From Allobacillus halotolerans (GTDB lineage: Bacteria; Bacillota; Bacilli; Bacillales; Alkalibacillaceae), in contig NZ_JAHLZF010000006.1 of the NCBI RefSeq assembly GCF_018967645.1, forward strand, positions 62,001-126,000: a stretch of DNA of 64,000 nt. The letters are read 5' to 3'. Shown piece by piece: positions 19,318 to 28,905 of this stretch. Below the pieces are notes generated by a model. It was not told where the DNA came from and ran no database searches. It saw nothing but the letters and a program-made list of their open reading frames with translations. Each line of letters begins with the position of its first letter. Position 1 is the first letter of the stretch. The position numbers and the translations under genes are program-made.

Positions 19318-19416
19318 ATCACTTTTGAAGTTCATTTTGATGGCGATATCCATCATTTCGGTATTTTTCTTATGTAACTTTTGAAAAAGGGAGTTTACGG
19401 TTTAAGCCCTCCCTTT

Positions 19417-20082
19417 CTACTCTTCGATAACTAACTTTTTCTCGAATCGGGAGATATCTTTATCCGATCCAATGACAATCAGAATATCTCCATGTCTTAA
19501 TACTTCATCTGCCATCGGTGACACATTTACGTCCTTACCTCTTTTAATCGCAACGATATTACATCCAAATCGTGCACGTACATCCAATTCTTGAATCGTT
19601 TTTTGATCCATTTTATTGCCGACTTTCACTTCTACCACACTATATTCATCGGAAAGTTCAATATAATCAAGAATATTACTGGATACGATACTATGTGCAA
19701 TTCGTTTACCCATATCACGCTCCGGATGAACAACATGATCAGCGCCAATTTTGTTTAGTATCTTTTCATGATAATCATTTTGTGCTTTAACGGTGATGCG
19801 TTTAATGCCTAATTCTTCTAAAATAAGCGTTGTTAATATACTCGCATGCACATTATCTCCGATGGCAACAATCACATGATCGATGTTTTTAAAACCAAGA
19901 TCGATTAACGTCTGTTCATCCATCGAATCACCGATGACGGCATGTGCAGCTATATCTTTAAATTCATTTACACGGTCTTCATCACGGTCGAGTGCTAATA
20001 CTTCAAAGCCTTCTCGGGCTAACTCCAAACAAACACTTCCGCCAAAACGGCCGAGTCCGATTACCCCATATAACTTTTTCAT
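19417..20082 (-). CDS. ktrC: Ktr potassium uptake regulatory subunit KtrC
   Basis: A 221-residue RCK protein that forms the cytoplasmic gating ring of a Ktr potassium channel. The N-terminal Rossmann domain has the nucleotide-binding GLGRFG and LALDRDEDRV; the RCK_C (TrkA-C) domain spans about residues 135-218, the part that binds c-di-AMP in Bacillus homologues. Its position next to rnjA matches B. subtilis ykqB (ktrC). Its membrane partner KtrD is encoded 18 kb away in this window (37550-38914). The ATG at 20082 follows GGAGGAAT. Mononucleotide control is family knowledge, not seen here. Confidence 0.93.
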   Translation of the reverse strand: MKKLYGVIGLGRFGGSVCLELAREGFEVLALDRDEDRVNEFKDIAAHAVIGDSMDEQTLIDLGFKNIDHVIVAIGDNVHASILTTLILEELGIKRITVKAQNDYHEKILNKIGADHVVHPERDMGKRIAHSIVSSNILDYIELSDEYSVVEVKVGNKMDQKTIQELDVRARFGCNIVAIKRGKDVNVSPMADEVLRHGDILIVIGSDKDISRFEKKLVIEE

Positions 20083-20143
20083 CGGAATTCCTCCTTCAAT
20101 CTATCAAGGATATCATACCATAATTTTATCATCAGAAAATAGT

Positions 20144-20173
20144 CGGCCACCTAATCCATTGATTAAGTGGCCG
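20144..20173. terminator. Hairpin between the ABC exporter genes and ktrC
   Basis: CGGCCAC at 20144 pairs with GTGGCCG at 20167, with inner TAAT/ATTA, and is followed by eight T residues on the plus strand. It lies between the end of the ABC exporter and the start of ktrC, both on the minus strand, so the T-run faces antisense. Confidence 0.55.
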
Positions 20174-20179
20174 TTTTTT

Positions 20180-22003
20180 TTATAGCTGATCAAGCATTTG
20201 AAATTGCGATTTGACTAAGTGATAATATTCACCTTGTATATTCATTAATTCCTGATGACTTCCACGTTCGAGAATTTTACCGTTTTCTAGAACAATGATC
20301 TGATCGGCATCTCGAATCGTTGAAAGCCTGTGAGCGATAATAATGGATGTTCTACCTTCTAATAAGCGTTTCAAAGCTTCTTGGATTTTCATTTCCGTTT
20401 CTGTATCAATACTGGCAGTAGCCTCATCGAGAATGATTATTTTTGGATCAGCCAACAATGCTCTTGCAAACGAAAGCAACTGTCTTTCACCTGCTGATAA
20501 AATATTCCCTCGCTCTTCTACTTCTGTTCCATATCCATCTGATAATCTCTGAATGAATTCATCTGCCCCAACGACTTTGGCCGCTTCAATAACTTCTTCA
20601 TCAGAAGCCGTTGGTCGACCAAAACGGATGTTTTCCATAATTGTCCCCGAAAAAATGAAGGTATCTTGCAACACGACACTGATGCGCTGTCTGACATCGT
20701 CTAGTTTGACGTCACGCAAATCATTTCCATCGATTTTAACAGAACCTTTTGTAGGATCATAAAAGCGATTGATCAAATTGGCGATCGTTGACTTTCCGGA
20801 TCCTGTATGACCGACTAATGCGACTGCTTCACCCGGTTTCATTTCCAGGGAAATTTCATGTAGTGCAACCCGATCTTCATCATATGAGAACTGGACATGA
20901 TCGAATTCGATATGACCCTCGATATCTTCCAATCGTTTAGCATCTTCTTTTTCAACAACGTTCGGCTGCTCATCTAAAAATTCAAAGATTCTTTCAGAGG
21001 CAGACATCGCCATTAGTAACTGGTTATACATTTGTCCTAGTCGGGAAATTGGCTCCCAAAACATCCCGATAAAGAAACCAAATACAACAAATGTACCAAT
21101 ATCGATTGTTCCATTGATGATCAAGTAGGAACCATAGGCTACCAATATTACTGTTCCAAACGCGTTACTCATTTCTACAAATGGACGGAACATCGCACTT
21201 TTTCGGGTCGCAGTTCGCCACGTACCAAAGTTATCGGTATTCACACCATCGAAATATTCGGTGTTTGCACGCTCTTGCCCGAATGACTGAGTAATACGAA
21301 TACCCTGTATACTTTCATTCAAATGAGAGTTCAGACGAGATTGCTGGATCCGTACATCTTGCCATGATTTACGAATGTTTTTTCGCAGTTTAGTCGAAAT
21401 ATAGAACATAATTGGTATAATCACCATGACTGCTAGAGCTAACTGTGGACTCAGCACAACCAATATAACGATGATGCTGATTAACATGGTAACGTCCATT
21501 AACAAATTGATAATGCCATTCGTAAACAGCTCTTGCAAAGAATTAATGTCATTCATAATTCGCACGATAATACTACCTGCTGATCGATTATCAAAGAATC
21601 GATTCGATAATCGCTGTACATGGGAAAATAAATGCTTCCTTAGATCATAAATGATATTCTGTCCTAGAATGTTGACATATTTAATACGTACAGCATTGCC
21701 AATATAACTTAAAAGATAGAGTATTGAAATCCCTACCACCAACTGAATCAACAAGTTAACGTCCTGGTTGGCAACGGCTATATCGATTGCCACACGACCG
21801 ATTAAGATTGGAACAATTAATCGAACTGCGGTTGAGACGAGCATTGCAATGATTGCAATCGGTAAAACGGTTTTAGCATATGGTTTTAAAAACTGAAGCA
21901 AACGTAACATCTGCTTCCAGTTGAATGGCTTATCGACTGCCACATCTAGCGTGTAATGAAATCTTTTTAAATGCGGACTTTTTTCTTTTGTTGCTGTCGC
22001 CAT
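20180..22003 (-). CDS. yknV: ABC exporter half-transporter, active-site subunit (YknV-like)
   Basis: A 607-residue half-transporter: cytoplasmic start, six membrane helices (about 35-330) and a nucleotide-binding domain (about 360-600). Walker A is GHTGSGKST and Walker B IIILDEATASID keeps the catalytic Glu, but the signature is LSAGERQ instead of LSGGQ. The partner gene just upstream has the opposite pattern, so together they form a heterodimeric multidrug- or lipid-type exporter with one consensus and one degenerate ATP site. The length fits YknV (about 604). The ATG at 22003 has GGAGGG upstream and lies 14 bases after the partner's stop. Substrate unknown. Confidence 0.85.
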   Translation of the reverse strand: MATATKEKSPHLKRFHYTLDVAVDKPFNWKQMLRLLQFLKPYAKTVLPIAIIAMLVSTAVRLIVPILIGRVAIDIAVANQDVNLLIQLVVGISILYLLSYIGNAVRIKYVNILGQNIIYDLRKHLFSHVQRLSNRFFDNRSAGSIIVRIMNDINSLQELFTNGIINLLMDVTMLISIIVILVVLSPQLALAVMVIIPIMFYISTKLRKNIRKSWQDVRIQQSRLNSHLNESIQGIRITQSFGQERANTEYFDGVNTDNFGTWRTATRKSAMFRPFVEMSNAFGTVILVAYGSYLIINGTIDIGTFVVFGFFIGMFWEPISRLGQMYNQLLMAMSASERIFEFLDEQPNVVEKEDAKRLEDIEGHIEFDHVQFSYDEDRVALHEISLEMKPGEAVALVGHTGSGKSTIANLINRFYDPTKGSVKIDGNDLRDVKLDDVRQRISVVLQDTFIFSGTIMENIRFGRPTASDEEVIEAAKVVGADEFIQRLSDGYGTEVEERGNILSAGERQLLSFARALLADPKIIILDEATASIDTETEMKIQEALKRLLEGRTSIIIAHRLSTIRDADQIIVLENGKILERGSHQELMNIQGEYYHLVKSQFQMLDQL

Positions 22004-22017
22004 GCGAGCACCCTCCT

Positions 22018-23772
22018 TTAAGCATGTTTTTGGTTTGCCATGATGGCTTCTTCATCTTGGTACTGGATATCATAAATACGTTGATAAGCTCCTTTGTTCT
22101 GGAGTAGAAAATCGTGTTTTCCTCGCTCGGCGATTTCTCCGTTCTCAAGAACTAAAATCTCATCTGCGTGTTTCAATGATGAAATACGATGAGCAATTAT
22201 AAATGTTGTTCGACCTTCCATCACTTCTTTCAACGCTTTTTGGATTTTAAATTCTGTCTGCATATCAACAGCCGAAGTAGCGTCATCAAGAACAAGAATA
22301 CTTGGGTTAATCAAAATTGCACGAGCAATGGATATTCGTTGCTTTTGGCCGCCAGAAAGTCCCATTCCTCTTTCGCCTAATAACGTGTCATATCCATTGG
22401 GCATTTCCATGATGAAATCGTGTGCTTGTGCTCGTGTCGCAGCATCAACAATCTCTTCCATGGTTGCTTCTGGATTGCCGTAAGCAATATTGTCTCTGAT
22501 GGTTGTTGAAAATAAAAATGGTTCTTGTAAAACAAAGCCTATATTTTTACGTAATTGAGTTAAAGGGAATTCATTAACTGGCTTCCCATCAACTAACACC
22601 TGACCTTCTTCAGGCTCATAAAAGCGTGTAATCAACTGGGTAATACTTGTTTTTCCTGCACCTGTTCCACCTATTAAACCAATCACTTTACCTGGAGGAG
22701 CATCGAAGCTTATATTCTTTAATGCTTGATCATCATCCTCTGAGTACGTCAAGGTGACATCTGTAAATGTGACATGACCTTGTATGCGATCAATCTGTTC
22801 GGTTGGTTGGTCCTCAATTTCTAGATCTGATTCTAAAATTTCCAATAATCTTTCACCGGATGCTTTCGCTTGTGAAAATTGGTTTACGACGAATCCTAAA
22901 TTCATTAATGGCCCAAGAATATACCAAACTAAGCTAAAAAATGCGATTAATCGGCCAACAGATAAGTCTCCTTGAATCACTAAATAACCACCAAAGGCAA
23001 GCAATGCAACCACGCACACATTCCCGATAAATTCCATTAAAGGAAAGTATCTTGACCATATCTTCGCTGTATCTAAATAGTGTTGTCGGTAATTCTCACC
23101 CTTCTCTGAAAAACGTCCGATTTCGAAATCTTCGCGGGACAAGGATTTAACTGTATTCATTCCAGAAATATTCTCTTGGACACGAGTGTTCATTCGGCCA
23201 AATGATTTACGGATCCCACGGAAGGCGGGATGAACACGTCGATCGAACTTATAGACGACAATAGCAAGAAAGGGCATAGCGGCCATTGTCACCAGCGCTA
23301 ATGGAACTGAATAAAAGAACATAACACCTAAACTAACGGTAATTAACAAAAAGATCCTCAACAATTCAGAAAAGCCGAATGATAAGAAGAAACGAAACCC
23401 TTCCACATCCGCCGTCAAACGTGACATGAGATCCCCTGTTTTTGCATTATCATAATACTTAAAAGAGAGCCGTTGTAACTTTTTATACATTTCATCGCGA
23501 ACGGCATAAACAGATGAAATGCCAAACAAATCACCTAAATATTGATTGAAATAAGTTGCGATTGATTTCACAACCATCAAACCAACAAAAATAAGTGCAA
23601 TGTACGGAACAAGCTGAAATCGTTCCTTGGCAACGACATCATCGATCGTAATCTGTAAAACGATCGGATAAATGACGGTAATGCCCGCTACAAACACAAG
23701 TGAAATAATAGAGAAGAAAAAATACCACCGATAAGGCCAATAAAACTGTTTTAATTTCTTGAAAACTTCCAT
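22018..23772 (-). CDS. yknU: ABC exporter half-transporter, degenerate-site subunit (YknU-like)
   Basis: A 584-residue half-transporter with six membrane helices (about 15-310) and an ATPase domain. Walker A is GGTGAGKTS, the signature LSGGQKQRISIARA is canonical, but after Walker B the catalytic Glu is replaced by Asp (LVLDDATSAVD), which marks the slow site of heterodimeric exporters. Its canonical signature would complete the active site with the Walker motifs of the downstream partner. The length matches YknU (about 585). The ATG at 23772 is first in a two-gene operon; 250 bp of non-coding DNA separate it from divergent ykuT. Substrate not predictable. Confidence 0.85.
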   Translation of the reverse strand: MEVFKKLKQFYWPYRWYFFFSIISLVFVAGITVIYPIVLQITIDDVVAKERFQLVPYIALIFVGLMVVKSIATYFNQYLGDLFGISSVYAVRDEMYKKLQRLSFKYYDNAKTGDLMSRLTADVEGFRFFLSFGFSELLRIFLLITVSLGVMFFYSVPLALVTMAAMPFLAIVVYKFDRRVHPAFRGIRKSFGRMNTRVQENISGMNTVKSLSREDFEIGRFSEKGENYRQHYLDTAKIWSRYFPLMEFIGNVCVVALLAFGGYLVIQGDLSVGRLIAFFSLVWYILGPLMNLGFVVNQFSQAKASGERLLEILESDLEIEDQPTEQIDRIQGHVTFTDVTLTYSEDDDQALKNISFDAPPGKVIGLIGGTGAGKTSITQLITRFYEPEEGQVLVDGKPVNEFPLTQLRKNIGFVLQEPFLFSTTIRDNIAYGNPEATMEEIVDAATRAQAHDFIMEMPNGYDTLLGERGMGLSGGQKQRISIARAILINPSILVLDDATSAVDMQTEFKIQKALKEVMEGRTTFIIAHRISSLKHADEILVLENGEIAERGKHDFLLQNKGAYQRIYDIQYQDEEAIMANQKHA

Positions 23773-24019
23773 GATGATCCCCTCGCTTTTATAAATACCT
23801 TTGCCTTATTAATATATCGGGTTCCGAAATAAATTTCCACCCTTTTGTCGCAATTTATTAAAAAATTATTATTTTCAACCAAATTAAATTATTTGCTTTT
23901 TCGTTTGAAGATATAAGTGTAAGGGTATATAGTGTTGTTGTTTAGTGTATTTCGTTAAATACATAAACGAAGTTAACAATTTACACTGAAGAAAATCATC
24001 GTTAAAAGGGGTTATTAAA

Positions 24020-24841
24020 ATGAATTTTGATCTTGATTGGGGCGTAATGATCAGCTCTGCATTAACAATTTCCGGTAGGATTTTGTTATTACTTATTTTA
24101 TTTTTAATTATTAAACCAATTGGCAAGAAATTGATCACAAGCTTAATGAATCAAGTTGCCACCAAACAAAAGCTAAGTGAAGGTAGAAAGAAAACGCTTA
24201 GCAATCTACTCATTAACGTATATAATTATGTATTAATTTTCTTGTTTATCGTTATGTTGCTGGGAATCTTTAATATACCGATTACTCCTCTATTGGCAGG
24301 TGCAGGTATTATTGGATTAGCCATTGGTTTCGGCGCACAAGGATTAGTCAGTGATATCGTGACAGGATTTTTCATTTTGATTGAAAAGCAGATTGATGTG
24401 GATGATTATGTTACAGCAGGTGGAGAAAACGGAATCGTTGAAGAATTAGGTCTTCGGACAACTCAAATCAGAAGCTTTGACGGCACGTTAAACTATATTC
24501 CGAACCGATATATACAAAATGTTAATAACCACACACGCGGAAATATGCGTGCACTTGTGGATTTTGGAATTGCTTATGAAGAAAATATTGACCATGTTAC
24601 ACAAGTCCTTCAAAAAGTTTGTGAAGAAATGAGCGAAAATCCTTTGATTAAAGAAGGACCTGATGTCGTTGGCGTACAATCCCTTGACGACTCACAAGTC
24701 ACATTACGTGTCATTGCACAAACGGAGAAAAACGAACAGTTCGGCATAGAGAGAGAGTTAAGAAAACGAATCAAAGAAGCGTTGGATGAGAACAACATTG
24801 AAATTCCTTACCCTCATCAGGTCAATGTTCCAAAATCTTAA
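24020..24841 (+). CDS. ykuT: Small-conductance mechanosensitive channel (MscS family)
   Basis: A 273-residue MscS-type channel that opens under membrane tension and releases solutes during osmotic downshock. Three hydrophobic helices occupy about residues 10-30, 60-85 and 88-115; the third is the pore helix with the GAGIIGLAIGFGAQGLVSDI pattern. The beta domain (VDDYVTAGGENGIVEELGLR) and alpha-beta tail follow. The ATG at 24020 has AAAAGGGG upstream. It is orthologous in context to B. subtilis ykuT, near dapL/dapH. Confidence 0.93.
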   Translation: MNFDLDWGVMISSALTISGRILLLLILFLIIKPIGKKLITSLMNQVATKQKLSEGRKKTLSNLLINVYNYVLIFLFIVMLLGIFNIPITPLLAGAGIIGLAIGFGAQGLVSDIVTGFFILIEKQIDVDDYVTAGGENGIVEELGLRTTQIRSFDGTLNYIPNRYIQNVNNHTRGNMRALVDFGIAYEENIDHVTQVLQKVCEEMSENPLIKEGPDVVGVQSLDDSQVTLRVIAQTEKNEQFGIERELRKRIKEALDENNIEIPYPHQVNVPKS

Positions 24842-24869
24842 GTTTTGTGCCCTTTGTTTTACAAGTTCT

Positions 24870-24917
24870 AAAAAACCCTTTGGAAGTCCTATCCGTTGGA
24901 CTTACAAAGGGTTTTTT
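24870..24917. terminator. Bidirectional terminator between ykuT and the VOC gene
   Basis: AAAAAACCCTTT and AAAGGGTTTTTT flank an inner AAGTCC/GGACTT pairing. It lies between two convergent genes. Confidence 0.85.
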
Positions 24918-24930
24918 AAGTTTAATCGTA

Positions 24931-25305
24931 TTATTGCTCAATCCATTCCAAGACTTCCAATCGATTGCCAAACGGATCGTTTAAATAGATTCGATTTGCA
25001 TTCGGTAATTGGTCATCTACTGTGTAATTTACTTTATGTTCTTCCAATAAGGCGATGAATTCATCAAGCTGGTCAACCTCAAAAGCGGGATGAGCTTTTT
25101 TGGCCGGCGTATAGGGTTCTTCAATACCGATATGAAGTTCAAATTCACCAAATCGGAACCAAACCCCTCCGTTTGCTTCTAAAGATTCCGGCTTCTTCAC
25201 CTCTTCCATACCAAGCATACCAGCGTAGAATTCCCTTGCTTCGTATTCAGAACCGGTTGGTGCTGTCAGCTGAACATGATCGATTTTTTTAAACATATGA
25301 GTCAT
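24931..25305 (-). CDS. Glyoxalase/VOC-superfamily protein
   Basis: A 124-residue vicinal-oxygen-chelate protein of the glyoxalase/bleomycin-resistance fold. Two beta-alpha-beta repeats are visible, starting at HVQLTAPTGSEYEAREFY and at HPAFEVDQLDEFIALLEE. Candidate metal ligands are His in HVQL, His in LHIG and Glu in NRLEVLEW. The substrate cannot be told. The frame is open further upstream, but that part overlaps the end of dapL; the ATG at 25305 follows GGGAGAG, 20 bases after the dapL stop, so it may be the last gene of the dap operon. Confidence 0.82.
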   Translation of the reverse strand: MTHMFKKIDHVQLTAPTGSEYEAREFYAGMLGMEEVKKPESLEANGGVWFRFGEFELHIGIEEPYTPAKKAHPAFEVDQLDEFIALLEEHKVNYTVDDQLPNANRIYLNDPFGNRLEVLEWIEQ

Positions 25306-25324
25306 GTGTTTATCTCTCTCCCGT

Positions 25325-26437
25325 TTATAATTTTTCCAATGCAGCGGTAACCGCTTCAATACCGACGTGGATCGCTTCTTCTTTCGGTTGAAGTTTACTA
25401 TGATGGAGTCCATACGGTGATTCAACTCCCAACCAAAACATAAATCCGGGAATATTTTTTAGAAAATATCCGAAATCTTCACCAGCCATTGAGATTGGAG
25501 CCTCCTGGTATTGAACAGAAGTTCTTTGAATAGCAGTTTTAAATTGCTCTACAGAAGCAGAATCATTATCCACCATATAATAGCTCGCCCCGAAATCTAC
25601 GGAAGTACTGCAATGATAACGTTCCTCAATACCATTGAGTAGCGTTTGAATGTGCTCACGTAAAAGTGGTATGACTTGGGGATCCAACGTTCTCATGGTC
25701 CCTTCTACTCTTGCATGTTCTGCAACAATATTACCTGCTGTACCAGCTACCATTTTACCCAGCGTCACCACTGCTTCACTAAGTGGATCGGTAACACGAG
25801 ATACCAACTGTTGAAGCTGTAGATTAAATGCGCTTGCTGCCATCAACATGTCAGACGTTAGATGAGGATACGCTGCGTGACCGCCTTTTCCGTAAAAATC
25901 GATAAATAGTTCACTCGTATTCGCAAAGAGAACTCCTGGCTTCGTAGCAACTGTTCCAACTGGCAATGAAGGATCTATATGCAGTGCAAAAATGATATCC
26001 GGACGATGCTGTTGAAAAAAGTCACTTGTTTGCATCGGTTCAGCGCCCCCCGGTCCTTCTTCGGCCGGTTGGAAAATAAATAAAATATCATCTTGCATTC
26101 GATTTTCAACCACTTCGGTTAATGCTCCAAGTGCAATTGTCATATGAAAATCATGCCCACAAGCATGCATATATCCCTCGTGCTGTGATGCAAAGGAATA
26201 TCCAGTCTCTTCTTTAATGGGAAGTCCATCGATATCTGCGCGGTATCCAATTGTACGTTTCCCCTCAATACCTTTCACTAAAACAAACAATCCTGTTTTC
26301 CACTTTTCGACATGAAGATGCTCTTGTGGCAAGCGATTAATCATCGATTCCAAATAACCCTGTGTTTTATATTCTTGATAACCAATCTCAGGAATTTGGT
26401 GCAAATCCCTACGTACTTGTACCCACTGTCTTTCCAT
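25325..26437 (-). CDS. dapL: N-acetyl-diaminopimelate deacetylase
   Basis: A 370-residue M20-family metal amidohydrolase that removes acetate from N-acetyl-LL-diaminopimelate, the last step before DAP epimerisation in the acetylase branch of lysine and cell-wall synthesis. Motifs are HACGHDFHMT (metal His/Asp), FQPAEEGPGGAEPM (metal and catalytic Glu) and the N-terminal RRDLHQIPEIGYQEYKTQ close to B. subtilis YkuR. Because dapH is directly upstream and patA is in the same window, this assignment is preferred over a generic amidohydrolase. The ATG at 26437 has AAAGG 11 bases upstream. Confidence 0.92.
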   Translation of the reverse strand: MERQWVQVRRDLHQIPEIGYQEYKTQGYLESMINRLPQEHLHVEKWKTGLFVLVKGIEGKRTIGYRADIDGLPIKEETGYSFASQHEGYMHACGHDFHMTIALGALTEVVENRMQDDILFIFQPAEEGPGGAEPMQTSDFFQQHRPDIIFALHIDPSLPVGTVATKPGVLFANTSELFIDFYGKGGHAAYPHLTSDMLMAASAFNLQLQQLVSRVTDPLSEAVVTLGKMVAGTAGNIVAEHARVEGTMRTLDPQVIPLLREHIQTLLNGIEERYHCSTSVDFGASYYMVDNDSASVEQFKTAIQRTSVQYQEAPISMAGEDFGYFLKNIPGFMFWLGVESPYGLHHSKLQPKEEAIHVGIEAVTAALEKL

Positions 26438-26484
26438 TCTTTCTCAAACCTTTCACAATAGAAAATTGATGCTACAGAAACAAA

Positions 26485-26519
26485 TAAGCGGGCTATCGAC
26501 AAAATCGAAGTCCCGCTTA
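26485..26519 (-). terminator. Inverted repeat between dapH and dapL
   Basis: TAAGCGGG at 26485 pairs with CCCGCTTA at 26512. On the minus strand a modest T-rich run follows the dapH stop. It may attenuate rather than end transcription into dapL. Confidence 0.55.
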
Positions 26520-26527
26520 GATGAATA

Positions 26528-27247
26528 TTAGTTATCTAACTTTCTCAATTCTTTTTTGATCTCTGTCTTGGACTTTGTTTGGTCATCAATTTCTTTAATC
26601 ACTTTTGCAGGTGTACCCGCCACGACTGTATTCGGTGGTACATCCTCTGTTACAATTGCACCAGCCGCTACAACCGCGCCTTTGCCGACAGTGACACCTT
26701 CCAATACGACGACGTTTGCTCCAATGACGACTTCATCTTCAACAATTACCGGTTTTGCGGATGGTGGCTCAATGACACCAGCTAACACTGTTCCGGCTCC
26801 GATGTGACAATCTTTTCCGACAGTTGCTCTTCCACCGAGTACTGCATTCATATCAATCATCGTGCCTTCACCAATGGCAGCTCCAATATTAATGGAAGCC
26901 CCCATCATAATAACGACGCCATCACCAATGTCAACTTGATCGCGAATGATCGCGCCCGGTTCGATTCTAGCATTGATTCCTTTCAAATCCAGTAAAGGAA
27001 TTGCCGAGTTACGACGGTCATTTTCGACGACATAATCATCAAAGATATTTTGGTTGTCTTCAATGATCTTTTCAATATCCTTCCACTCACCGAATAAAAC
27101 TCCTGTGTCACCCTGAATGAAGTCTTTCACGTTTTCAGGATATTCAATAGCATCCAACTTACTGCCTTTTACATATACCTTTACAGGTGTTGATTTTTTT
27201 GCATTTGAGATAAAATCAATAATTTGATTTGCGTCCATCATTTCCAC
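26528..27247 (-). CDS. dapH: Tetrahydrodipicolinate N-acetyltransferase
   Basis: About 239 residues: an N-terminal alpha/beta cap and a C-terminal left-handed beta helix made of hexapeptide repeats (about 90-220, for example [16 protein letters not shown] and [16 protein letters not shown]). It acetylates tetrahydrodipicolinate with acetyl-CoA, the first step of the acetylase diaminopimelate route. I place the start at GTG 27247 (protein [12 protein letters not shown], like Bacillus MKMMDANEII) because GGAGG is 8 bases upstream; the longer frame to 27277 overlaps the darB stop and has no ribosome site. Confidence 0.93.
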   Translation of the reverse strand: MEMMDANQIIDFISNAKKSTPVKVYVKGSKLDAIEYPENVKDFIQGDTGVLFGEWKDIEKIIEDNQNIFDDYVVENDRRNSAIPLLDLKGINARIEPGAIIRDQVDIGDGVVIMMGASINIGAAIGEGTMIDMNAVLGGRATVGKDCHIGAGTVLAGVIEPPSAKPVIVEDEVVIGANVVVLEGVTVGKGAVVAAGAIVTEDVPPNTVVAGTPAKVIKEIDDQTKSKTEIKKELRKLDN

Positions 27248-27276
27248 TTCAATTTCCTCCAATACTATTCTGATCA

Positions 27277-27723
27277 TTAGATTGTTTTTTGCTGATAAAA
27301 TTGATTCCTAATTTGCTTCAACAGCTGCCTTCTGGTTAAGATGCCTTCCATTATGTTGGAATGGTTTACGACACAGACAAAATTATGATCAATTAATAAA
27401 TGTAATGCTTTTTCCAGTGTTTCACCCAATTGCAATGTTTTTATGTCATTGTCCATTACATGCTTCACAGTTATTTCATCAAGTAAATCAACTTCGATTT
27501 GATCTAAACCGAACATTTTCTCGATAATATGTGATTTGCTGATCAGACCCTTAAACGTGCCGTCATAATCCAAAACTGGAACAGCGTTATATCCAGTTTT
27601 TGTGAGTACCAGCAGCGCATGTTTCAATGGGTTGTTCAATTGGACGTGAGCCACTTTGTCAGAATCGATCATGTATTCATTCACTAATTTTTGCGTGAGA
27701 TCAAATTCTGTCACATTAAGCAT
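27277..27723 (-). CDS. darB: CBS-domain c-di-AMP receptor DarB (CbpB)
   Basis: A 148-residue protein of two CBS domains (about 15-75 and 85-142), closely resembling B. subtilis YkuL/CbpB, for example [18 protein letters not shown] and VCVV with [11 protein letters not shown]. In Bacillus this protein binds c-di-AMP and in the unbound form stimulates Rel and pyruvate carboxylase; that role is family knowledge. The ATG at 27723 follows GGGGGAG. Its TAA is only 30 bases from the dapH GTG, so darB, dapH and dapL likely form one minus-strand transcription unit. Confidence 0.9.
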   Translation of the reverse strand: MLNVTEFDLTQKLVNEYMIDSDKVAHVQLNNPLKHALLVLTKTGYNAVPVLDYDGTFKGLISKSHIIEKMFGLDQIEVDLLDEITVKHVMDNDIKTLQLGETLEKALHLLIDHNFVCVVNHSNIMEGILTRRQLLKQIRNQFYQQKTI

Positions 27724-27930
27724 TTAGTCTCCCCCTAACCTTAATGGAAGTGGTGATCTCTTTCTCCAGTCAACCATAATTTTATCATAAACCAATTCGA
27801 ATGAGTAATGAAATCATTATTCTCGATTTTGCTTTTTCACTAGCGAGACTCCAACTAAGGGTATCTTACAAGCCATGGATACAATGTAATCAGAAAGAAT
27901 AGAAGAGTATTTGAAGATACCTATGACATG

Positions 27931-27963
27931 AATAGGATAGGAAAACTGGCTTCCTATCCTATT
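27931..27963. terminator. Inverted repeat downstream of fadH
   Basis: AATAGGATAGGA pairs perfectly with TCCTATCCTATT across 9 bases, 34 bases after the fadH stop on the minus strand. No clear U-run; probably the fadH terminator. Confidence 0.6.
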
Positions 27964-27996
27964 TCATCAAATTGAGATTACAATAAGATTGTTTTT

Positions 27997-28761
27997 TTAG
28001 AAAGGGTGCTCATTTAACCATTGTCCACCATCCAATGTAATAACTTCCCCATTTAGATACGTTGCTTTATCGGAGAACATGAAATAGGCCAACTCAGCAA
28101 TCTCTTCAGGTTCACCTAGCCGCTGTAGTGGAACGGAATGAATCGTACGCTTGGCCGCCTCTTCAGATTCCCATAACTTTTCAGAACCTCCTGTCCGATC
28201 AATCGGTCCCGGTGCGATTGCATTGACTCGAATACCATACTTCCTCCCCCACTCAACCGCCAATGTACGTGTCAGAGATAAAACACCGGCTTTCGCAGCA
28301 GCAGAGTGAGCAACGTATGCACCTGCATTCCACGCATAAGTTGCGACCATATTTGTAATACAACCTTTTATGCCTTTTTCAATCCAATACTTGCCGACGA
28401 TGGAAGAGCAGTTAAACGTTCCATTCAATACGATGTCGATTACGGATTTCCAACCATTTGGAGTCAATTTCTCAAAAGGTACAATGAAGTTACCTGCAGC
28501 ATTATTCACTAAGAAATCAATACGTCCATATGTCTCATCTGTGACTTGAACCATTCGTTCAACGTCTTCCGGATTCCTGACATCCATAGCTACTGACAGT
28601 ATATTTGAACCATCTGAACTTATTTCTTTCTTTGCTTCATCCAACCTTTCTTCATTTCTACCGGTAATCACGACTTTAGCTCCTTCATTGTGAAATTTTT
28701 TAGCCATATACTTACCCATTCCACTGGAGCCACCTGTAACGATAACAACTTTGTTTTTCAT
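27997..28761 (-). CDS. fadH: 2,4-dienoyl-CoA reductase / short-chain dehydrogenase (FadH)
   Basis: A 254-residue short-chain dehydrogenase/reductase. The NAD(P) site is VTGGSSGMGKYMAKKF, NNAAGNF is conserved, and the C-terminus is YLNGEVITLDGGQWL. Sequence pattern and neighbourhood (ykuE next door) match B. subtilis YkuF/FadH, which reduces 2,4-dienoyl-CoA in unsaturated fatty-acid beta-oxidation. The usual YxxxK appears as HSAAAKAG, the dienoyl-CoA reductase form. The ATG at 28761 follows GGGAGGGG; upstream open frame is not family-like. A FadR-type operator lies 54 bases upstream. Confidence 0.88.
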   Translation of the reverse strand: MKNKVVIVTGGSSGMGKYMAKKFHNEGAKVVITGRNEERLDEAKKEISSDGSNILSVAMDVRNPEDVERMVQVTDETYGRIDFLVNNAAGNFIVPFEKLTPNGWKSVIDIVLNGTFNCSSIVGKYWIEKGIKGCITNMVATYAWNAGAYVAHSAAAKAGVLSLTRTLAVEWGRKYGIRVNAIAPGPIDRTGGSEKLWESEEAAKRTIHSVPLQRLGEPEEIAELAYFMFSDKATYLNGEVITLDGGQWLNEHPF

Positions 28762-28814
28762 TTTTTCCCCTCCCTGTCGAATACATTCGAGATAGACACT
28801 CGAAATCCTCCAAA

Positions 28815-28832
28815 AAAATGAATATTCGTTCA
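28815..28832. promoter_or_regulatory. FadR-type operator upstream of fadH
   Basis: AAAATGAATATTCGTTCA matches 15 of 18 positions of the B. subtilis FadR box TGAATGAMTAWTCATTCA. It lies in the fadH promoter region, where a repressor relieved by long-chain acyl-CoA would be expected. Confidence 0.65.
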
Positions 28833-28843
28833 TTTTTCTCAAG

Positions 28844-28871
28844 TTACAAACAGTGAACCTCATGCTATAAT
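28844..28871 (+). promoter_or_regulatory. Putative promoter of ykuE
   Basis: TTACAA at 28844-28849 and TATAAT at 28866-28871, 16 bases apart, about 35 bases before the ykuE ATG. Confidence 0.55.
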
Positions 28872-28905
28872 GCAACTAATTGAACAGAAAGGTGATTAAC
28901 CGCTT

